Positions 58,844 through 64,000 of a stretch of DNA of 64,000 nt are shown in pieces. The translations under genes and the position numbers were made by a program. Every line of letters starts with the position of its first letter. The first letter of the stretch is position 1. Below the pieces are notes generated by a model that did no database searches, was not told where the DNA came from, and saw only the letters and a program-made list of their open reading frames with translations. The stretch is taken from contig NZ_CP014989.1 in assembly GCF_001685415.1 (NCBI RefSeq), forward strand, positions 3,162,001-3,226,000. Reading direction: 5' to 3'. This stretch comes from Serinicoccus hydrothermalis. GTDB taxonomy: Bacteria > Actinomycetota > Actinomycetes > Actinomycetales > Dermatophilaceae.

Positions 58844-59692
58844 ATGACTGCTTCGCGCACCAGCCTGGTCCTGGCGGCCGTGACCGCCCTGACCCTGTCC
58901 GCCTGCGGGTCGGACACCGGCTCCGGGGAGCCGGGGGGCTCCGGCGAGGCCGGAGGGGTCTCCGGGGACCTCATCGACGACGGCACGCTGGTCGTCGCCA
59001 TGAGCGGTGAGTTCCAGCCGTTCAGCTACTTCGACGGCAACGAGCTGACCGGCTTCGACTACGAGATCGGCGCGGCCGTCGCCGACGAGCTGGGGCTGGA
59101 GATGCAGAGCGAGACCGCCGCCTTCGCCTCGCTCATCGGGGGCGTCCAGGCCAACCGCTACGACGTCCTCATCGCCTCCATGACGCCCACCGAGGAGCGG
59201 GACGAGGCGGTGGACTTCACCGACGGCTACTACAGCTCCGGCGCCCAGGCCTTCGTCGCCTCGGGCACCGACTGCACCGACGTCTCCGAGCTCGACAGCC
59301 CCACCGTCGGCGTCGCGACCGGCACCACCTACCAGGACTACCTCGAGGAGGAGGGTGGCGACTGGGTCGGTGAGGTCCGCACCTTCGACTCCGACGTCGT
59401 GGCCCTGCGCGACCTGGGCACCGGCCGCCTGGACGCGGTCATGACCGACCGCCTCGTCGGGCTGTACCAGATCGAGCAGGCCGGCCTGGACGTCGTCGAG
59501 TGCGGTGACCCGCTCTACACCGAGTCCCCGGCCTTCGCCGTCAAGGAGGGCAACTCCGGGCTGGTCGACGACCTCAACGGGGCCCTGGCGACGATCGTCG
59601 AGGACGGCACCTACGGCGAGATCAGCGAGAAGTACTTCGGCCAGGACATCTCCGGCGACGCCGCCGGGTCCGGGTCCACCGACGAGGGCTGA
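58844..59692 (+). CDS. Polar amino-acid ABC transporter, substrate-binding lipoprotein
   Basis: This is the extracytoplasmic receptor of an importer for glutamine, glutamate, arginine or similar. The 282-aa product has a lipoprotein signal with lipobox LSAC (cysteine near residue 21), a Gly/Ser-rich linker, and the SBP_bac_3 domain (LVVAMSGEFQPFSYFDGNELTGFDYEIGAAVADEL, and ASMTPTEERDEAVDFTDGYY). The start ATG has CGGAGATGTTCTGCAG upstream. It is first in a three-gene operon with permease and ATPase. Confidence 0.92.
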   Translation: MTASRTSLVLAAVTALTLSACGSDTGSGEPGGSGEAGGVSGDLIDDGTLVVAMSGEFQPFSYFDGNELTGFDYEIGAAVADELGLEMQSETAAFASLIGGVQANRYDVLIASMTPTEERDEAVDFTDGYYSSGAQAFVASGTDCTDVSELDSPTVGVATGTTYQDYLEEEGGDWVGEVRTFDSDVVALRDLGTGRLDAVMTDRLVGLYQIEQAGLDVVECGDPLYTESPAFAVKEGNSGLVDDLNGALATIVEDGTYGEISEKYFGQDISGDAAGSGSTDEG

Positions 59693-59703
59693 GGCCTGCG
59701 GAC

Positions 59704-60363
59704 GTGCAGTTCGTCGAGCTCTTCGCGGAGTATGCCCCGCTCTTCCTCGAGGCGACCTGGGTCACCCTCAGCCTGACCGCCGCGGCCCTGGTCATGGCCA
59801 TGGTCGTCGGGGCCGGTGTGGCGGCGCTGGCGATGAGCCGGGTGCGCCCGCTGCGGTGGCTGGCCACGGCCTACATCGGGCTGGTGCGTGGCACGCCGCT
59901 CATCACCCAGATCTTCATCATCTACTTCGGCCTGGCCTACCTGGTCACCCTGCCGGCCTTCTGGGCGGGCGCCTTCGCGCTGGCCTTCCACAACTCGGCC
60001 TACATCGCTGAGATCATCCGGTCCGGCTTCCTCTCGGTCCCGCGCGGGCTCACCGAGGCCGCCCGGTCCGTCGGGATGTCCCGGACGACGACGCTGCGCA
60101 GGGTCCAGGCGCCGCTCGCGCTGCGGACGATGCTGCCGGTGCTCGGTAACCAGTACATCATCGCGGTGAAGGACTCCTCCCTGGTCGCCTTCATCGGGAT
60201 GACCGAGCTCTTCCGGACCTCGCAGAACATGGCGGCATCCACCTACCAGCCGCTGACCGCCTACGTCATCGTCGCGATCTACTACCTCGCGATCGTGCTG
60301 GTGCTCACGGTCGTCGTCAACGCGCTGGAGCACCGGCTGGGCAGGCACCGGAGGGCGGCATGA
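59704..60363 (+). CDS. Polar amino-acid ABC transporter, permease
   Basis: The 219-aa membrane protein has about five helices and the EAA loop [35 protein letters not shown] that contacts the ATPase. The [22 protein letters not shown] start and [15 protein letters not shown] segment are characteristic of the His/Glu/Gln/Arg permease family. The GTG start lies 11 bp after the binding-protein stop. A single permease gene suggests a homodimeric channel. Confidence 0.92.
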   Translation: MQFVELFAEYAPLFLEATWVTLSLTAAALVMAMVVGAGVAALAMSRVRPLRWLATAYIGLVRGTPLITQIFIIYFGLAYLVTLPAFWAGAFALAFHNSAYIAEIIRSGFLSVPRGLTEAARSVGMSRTTTLRRVQAPLALRTMLPVLGNQYIIAVKDSSLVAFIGMTELFRTSQNMAASTYQPLTAYVIVAIYYLAIVLVLTVVVNALEHRLGRHRRAA

Positions 60364-61139
60364 GCGGAGCAGACATGAGCAGCACGCAGAGCGGGACCGA
60401 CGGCGCGCCGGTGGTCCGGATGCGCGGCATCGTCAAGCGCTTCGGCGACACCGCGGTGCTCGACGGCATCGACCTGGACGTCGCCCGCGGCGAGGTGGTC
60501 ACCCTCATCGGCCCCTCCGGGGCGGGCAAGTCCACGCTGCTGCGGTGCATCAACGGACTGGAGCGGGTGAGCGAGGGCTCGATCGAGGTCGGCGGCCAGC
60601 CGCTGCGCTACGACGAGAAGCACCTCAACCAGCTCCGTGCCCGTATCGGCATGGTCTTCCAGGCCTTCAACCTCTTCCCGCACATGACGGTCCGCGACAA
60701 CATCGCGGTCGCCCAGCGCGACGTGCTGGGCCGCTCGCGCGGCGACGCCGCGCAGCGCGCCCAGGACCTGCTGGAGCGGGTGGGGCTGGCGCACAAGATC
60801 GACGCCTATCCGGACAGCCTCTCCGGCGGCCAGCAGCAGCGGGTGGCCATCGCCCGCGCCCTCGCGATGGATCCCACCGTCATGCTCTTCGACGAGCCGA
60901 CCTCCGCGCTGGACCCCGAGCTCGTGGGCGAGGTGCTCGGCGTCATGCGGGACCTCGCGTCGGAGGGCATGACCATGGTCGTGGTCACGCACGAGATGCG
61001 CTTCGCCCGGCAGGCGGCCGACCGCGTCGTGCTCCTGGCCGACGGCGGCATCGCGGAGCAGGGGCCCCCGGCCCAGGTCCTGCAGCGACCCACCAGCGAG
61101 CGGGGCCGCGCCTTCCTCCGCGAGCTCGAGGAGGGCTGA
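60360..61139 (+). CDS. Polar amino-acid ABC transporter, ATP-binding protein
   Basis: The 259-aa ATPase has Walker [10 protein letters not shown] (about residues 51-59), Q-loop [14 protein letters not shown], signature LSGGQQQR (about 155-162), Walker [14 protein letters not shown] and the H-loop VTHEM. The ATG overlaps the permease stop (ATGA). An alternative ATG five codons later is possible. With the two preceding genes it forms a complete importer of the GlnHPQ kind; the exact substrate is not evident. Confidence 0.94.
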   Translation: MSGADMSSTQSGTDGAPVVRMRGIVKRFGDTAVLDGIDLDVARGEVVTLIGPSGAGKSTLLRCINGLERVSEGSIEVGGQPLRYDEKHLNQLRARIGMVFQAFNLFPHMTVRDNIAVAQRDVLGRSRGDAAQRAQDLLERVGLAHKIDAYPDSLSGGQQQRVAIARALAMDPTVMLFDEPTSALDPELVGEVLGVMRDLASEGMTMVVVTHEMRFARQAADRVVLLADGGIAEQGPPAQVLQRPTSERGRAFLRELEEG

Positions 61140-61173
61140 GCCCCGACGCCGGTGGTCGGCGCAGCCCCGCGGG

Positions 61174-62427
61174 TCAGCCGGCCCGCCGGCTCCTCGTGGC
61201 CGGGGGCTCGTCGGTGACGTCGACCTCCGCCGGGCGCCCCGGGGTCCCCTCGTCGAGCTCGACGGCCAGCCAGTCCTGCGCGACCGGGCGCGGAGCGGTC
61301 TCGAGGGTCGGCAGGGCCTCGGGCGCGGACTCGGTGAGCCCGAGCTCGCTCATCCGTCGTGAGGTCACCATGACCCGGGACTCCAGGGTGCCGACGAGCT
61401 GGTTGTAGGTCTCGACCGAGCGGCGCAGCGCCGACCCCAGGGCCCGGGTGTGCCGCCCGACCGTGCCGAGCCGCTGGTGCAGCTCGGTGCCGAGGGCGAG
61501 CAGCTCGCGGGCGTTGCCGGCCAGCGAGTCCTGCTGCCAGGCGAGGGCCGTCGCCCGCAGCACCGCCAGCAGCGTCGCGGGGGAGGCGAGGACCACCTTG
61601 CGCGACTGCGCGTGGTCGTAGAGGTCCGGTGCGGCCCGCAGAGCCGCGGCGAGCACGGCGTCGCTCGGGACGAAGCAGACGACGAGCTCCGGGGACGTGG
61701 TGAAGGCGGACCAGTAGTCCTTGCCGGCCAGGGCGTCCACGTGCGTCCGCAGCGCGCCGGCGTGATCGCGCAGCAGCCGGTCGACCTCGTCGCCGGTCAG
61801 GTCCGGGGCCTGCGCGCGCAGGAAGGCCGACAACGGCGCCTTGCTGTCCACCACGAGCACCTTGTCGCCCGGCAGCCGGACCACGGCGTCCGGCCGGACC
61901 CGCGCGTCGTGCCGGCTGATCGCGCTCACCTGCTCGTCGAAGTCGCAGCGGGCCAGCATGCCCGCGTGCTCCATGACCCGGCGCAGCTGCACCTCCCCCC
62001 AGGTCCCGCGCGTCCCCGAGGCGGACAGGGCGCCGGAGAGCGCGGCGGTCTGCTCGCGCAGGGCCCGCGTCTGGGCGGCGACCTGGTCCAGGTGCTCGCC
62101 GACCTGGCCGAAGTGCTCGACCCGGTCGCGCTCCAGGCTCCGCACCTGCTGCTCGACCCGGTCCAGGGCGGAGCGCAACGGCGCGAGCTCGGCAGCGGTG
62201 CGCGTGTCGTGGTTCTCGCGCGACATCAGCCCCTCGACCTCCTGCCGCAGCTCGGCGGCTTCTGCGTGGGCCCGGTCCCTCGAGGAGCGCACCAGCGCCA
62301 TCTCGGTCTCGCTCCGGGCCGACCGGGCCGCCGCGGCGCTGCGGGCCAGCAGCCAGCCAAGGAGCAGGCCGAGCAGCAGCGCCAGCAGCAGGGGCAGGAC
62401 CGCGCCCAAGGTCAGTTGCTCGTTCAT
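61174..62427 (-). CDS. rmuC: DNA recombination protein RmuC homologue
   Basis: RmuC proteins limit rearrangements at inverted repeats and carry a predicted nuclease domain. The 417-aa product has an N-terminal membrane helix (LTLGAVLPLLLALLLGLLLGWLL), a long coiled coil (about residues 40-130) and the conserved domain beginning GTRGTWGEVQLRRVMEHAGML, with RPDAVVRLPGDKVLVVDSKAPLSAF and KDYWSAFTTSPELVVCFVPSD. I used the ATG at 62427; two upstream in-frame ATGs (62457, 62469) would add 10-14 residues. It is convergent with the ABC importer and divergent from the liv genes. Confidence 0.9.
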   Translation of the reverse strand: MNEQLTLGAVLPLLLALLLGLLLGWLLARSAAAARSARSETEMALVRSSRDRAHAEAAELRQEVEGLMSRENHDTRTAAELAPLRSALDRVEQQVRSLERDRVEHFGQVGEHLDQVAAQTRALREQTAALSGALSASGTRGTWGEVQLRRVMEHAGMLARCDFDEQVSAISRHDARVRPDAVVRLPGDKVLVVDSKAPLSAFLRAQAPDLTGDEVDRLLRDHAGALRTHVDALAGKDYWSAFTTSPELVVCFVPSDAVLAAALRAAPDLYDHAQSRKVVLASPATLLAVLRATALAWQQDSLAGNARELLALGTELHQRLGTVGRHTRALGSALRRSVETYNQLVGTLESRVMVTSRRMSELGLTESAPEALPTLETAPRPVAQDWLAVELDEGTPGRPAEVDVTDEPPATRSRRAG

Positions 62428-62564
62428 GGACGACACCCTCGCGCCAGCCACCGACATACCTCGGTCCACACGTCACCGGGGGGTGTCCGGTCGGGCTGGG
62501 CGCGGACAGAAAGGGTGTCCGGTCACGATCCGGTCACGAGCGCGGACACGCGGCGGGTCCCGCG

Positions 62565-62594
62565 TTGACACCGCCGGAGGGCCTGATCTACCTT
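62565..62594 (+). promoter_or_regulatory. Probable promoter of the branched-chain ABC importer
   Basis: A consensus -35 TTGACA (62565-62570) and TACCTT (62589-62594) are 18 bp apart, 54 nt before the GTG start. Confidence 0.65.
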
Positions 62595-62603
62595 CGAGGG
62601 CGA

Positions 62604-62625
62604 AACATGAATCACCTTTCATGTT
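62604..62625. promoter_or_regulatory. Candidate operator over the transcription start of the liv operon
   Basis: AACATGA-N8-TCATGTT is a perfect 7-bp dyad starting 9 nt after the -10 box, a position at which a bound repressor would block initiation. It is AT-rich against a GC-rich background. The regulator is unknown; it does not match a site I can name. Confidence 0.5.
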
Positions 62626-62648
62626 GGACCGCACGAAGGAGTGTTCCC

Positions 62649-63869
62649 GTGAACGCACGGCCCGTCCGCCTGCTCACCGTCCTCACCGCCACTGCGGCGC
62701 TGACCCTCTCGGCCTGCGCCCCGAGCACGGACGGGGGTGGCGACGACAGCGGCGGTGGCGGCGACGACGGCGGCGAGGGCGGCGGCACCGCCCAGGTCGG
62801 CATCATCTACTCCGAGACCGGGCCGCTCGCGGCCTACGGCGAGCAGTACCGCCAGGGCCTGGAGGCCGGCATCGACTACGCCACGGACGGCACCGGCGAG
62901 GTCGACGGCACCACCATCGAGGTGGAGTACCGCGACGACGCGGGCAACCCGGACACGGCCGTGGCCGCGGCCAAGGACCTCATCGGTCAGGACTACCGGA
63001 TCCTCGGCGGGACGGTCGTCTCCGGCATCGCCACCGCCATGGCCGAGCAGGCCGCGCAGAACGAGGTCCTCTACATCTCCGGCCCGGCCGCGACGGACGC
63101 AATCACCGGCACCAACGAGTTCACCTTCCGCTCCGGCCGCCAGTCCTACCAGGACGTCGCGACCGCCGGCGCGATGCTGGACGACAGCTCGGGCAAGGTC
63201 GTGGTCCTGGCCCAGGACAACGCCTTCGGGCAGGGCAACCTGGCCGCCGTCGAGGCGGTCCTGGGCGCCGAGGGCGCGGAGGTCGCCAGCGTGCTGGTGC
63301 CCGAGGACGCCACCGAGTTCACCGGCTTCGCCCGCCAGGTGGTCGACGAGGAGCCGGACCTCATCTTCGTCGCCTGGGCCGGGGCCACCGCCGGCAACAT
63401 GTGGCAGTCGCTCACCCAGCAGAACGTCTTCGACGCGGCCCCGGTGGTCACCGGGCTCGCCGACTCGGCGACCTTCGCCGCCTACGGCGACGCCGGCGAG
63501 CAGATCTCCTTCCTCTCGCACTACTTCCCCGGCGCCACCGACAACGAGGTCAACCAGGCCCTCGTCGACTCGGTCACCGAGGCGGGCGGCACCCCCGACC
63601 TGTTCACCGTCGACGGCTTCGTCGCCGGGCAGATGATCGTGCACGCCGTGGCCGAGGGCGGCGACGACGTCGACGGCATGATCGACGCGCTCGAGGGCTG
63701 GGAGTTCGAGGGGCCGAAGGGCACGACGACCGTCCGCGAGGGCGACCACGCGCTGGTGCAGGACATGTTCACCGCCCGCCTGGTGCAGGACGGCGACACC
63801 TGGGTCCCCGAGGTCATCGACACGGTCCCCGCGGACGAGGTCGCCCCGCCGGAGGCCTCGGGCGAGTGA
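62649..63869 (+). CDS. Branched-chain amino-acid-type ABC transporter, substrate-binding lipoprotein
   Basis: The 406-aa product has a lipoprotein signal (LLTVLTATAALTLSAC, cysteine near residue 22), a linker rich in Gly and Asp, and a Peripla_BP_6/LivJ-type domain (VGIIYSETGPLAAYGEQYRQGLEAGIDYAT, RDDAGNPDTAVAAAKDLI, FAWAGATAGNM-like region). The GTG at 62649 is preceded by GAAGGAGTGTTCCC. Ligands of this family include Leu/Ile/Val, amides and urea. The stop overlaps the next gene (GTGA). Confidence 0.9.
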   Translation: MNARPVRLLTVLTATAALTLSACAPSTDGGGDDSGGGGDDGGEGGGTAQVGIIYSETGPLAAYGEQYRQGLEAGIDYATDGTGEVDGTTIEVEYRDDAGNPDTAVAAAKDLIGQDYRILGGTVVSGIATAMAEQAAQNEVLYISGPAATDAITGTNEFTFRSGRQSYQDVATAGAMLDDSSGKVVVLAQDNAFGQGNLAAVEAVLGAEGAEVASVLVPEDATEFTGFARQVVDEEPDLIFVAWAGATAGNMWQSLTQQNVFDAAPVVTGLADSATFAAYGDAGEQISFLSHYFPGATDNEVNQALVDSVTEAGGTPDLFTVDGFVAGQMIVHAVAEGGDDVDGMIDALEGWEFEGPKGTTTVREGDHALVQDMFTARLVQDGDTWVPEVIDTVPADEVAPPEASGE

Positions 63870-64000
63870 CGGAGCAGCACAGCCCGGTCCAGGGCCGGGA
63901 CGCGGGGGCGGAGAGCTCCGCCCCCGCCCCCGCCCTGGAGGTCCGGGATCTCTCGCTGCGCATCGGCGGCGCCCAGATCCTGGAGGACATCAGCCTCACC
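63866..64000 (+). CDS. ABC transporter ATP-binding protein (LivG-like), 3' end cut by window
   Basis: Only the first 45 codons are in the window. The frame starts with a GTG overlapping the stop of the binding-protein gene. After a variable N-terminus (MTEQHSPVQGRDAGAESSAP) comes LEVRDLSLRIGGAQILEDISLT, the first strand of an ABC ATPase domain. The Walker A motif would follow outside the window. An ATPase gene placed directly after the receptor gene fits branched-chain-type importers, although permease genes more often come first. Confidence 0.75.
   Translation, partial: MTEQHSPVQGRDAGAESSAPAPALEVRDLSLRIGGAQILEDISLT

Overview
The window is about 70% G+C and looks like chromosomal DNA of a Micrococcales actinobacterium. 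Within that order, Intrasporangiaceae or Ornithinimicrobiaceae-type organisms seem the best guess. The evidence is the actinobacterial order of the ribosomal operons, a Micrococcales-type 16S rRNA, a zinc-type S14 (61 aa), long low-complexity tails on several ribosomal proteins, -10 hexamers of the TANNNT kind, and several start codons that sit 6-7 nt behind a -10 box (leaderless starts). No phage, insertion sequence, CRISPR array or tRNA gene was seen.

Layout. 1-8.2 kb: end of rpoC, a terminator, then the str operon (rpsL, rpsG, fusA, tuf). 8.3-10.4 kb: a dicarboxylate/amino-acid:cation symporter and a gamma-glutamylcyclotransferase-like gene. 10.4-23.6 kb: S10 and spc operons (rpsJ to rplO), then secY, adk, map. 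23.7-29.1 kb: infA, rpmJ, rpsM, rpsK, rpsD, rpoA, rplQ, truA. The rplQ/truA junction carries a 371-bp tandem duplication that leaves a truncated truA fused in frame to the rplQ tail. 29.1-30.1 kb: a medium-chain oxidoreductase. 30.1-35.9 kb: one complete rRNA operon (two promoters, leader, 16S, tRNA-free spacer, 23S, 5S, terminator). 35.9-46.2 kb: a Stealth-family sugar-phosphotransferase, a secreted 1903-aa amylase-pullulanase fusion behind a promoter with MalR-like half sites, and a second pullulanase without a signal peptide. 46.2-48.0 kb (minus strand): AI-2E-family transporter and ArsR-type regulator. 48.1-50.7 kb: rplM, rpsI, glmM. 50.6-54.1 kb (minus): glpX, PfkB sugar kinase, beta-carbonic anhydrase, MauE-thioredoxin-like fusion. 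54.2-58.6 kb: DUF4245 protein, xseB and xseA (minus), alpha/beta hydrolase, ispH. 58.8-61.1 kb: a complete polar amino-acid ABC importer. 61.2-62.4 kb (minus): rmuC. 62.6-64 kb: the start of a branched-chain amino-acid ABC importer, cut by the window edge.

Most of the window is translation and transcription machinery plus the secretion pore (secY) and N-terminal processing (map). The accessory part is mainly carbon acquisition: extracellular alpha-glucan breakdown, gluconeogenic fructose-bisphosphatase with a sugar kinase, and amino-acid importers. I found no convincing new multi-gene defence or biosynthetic system. The most unusual items are the rplQ/truA duplication, a perfect 30-bp-arm palindrome between map and infA, candidate operators in front of the pullulanase, AI-2E and liv genes, the leaderless gene starts, and an apparent excess of the hexamer GTATGC/GCATAC.
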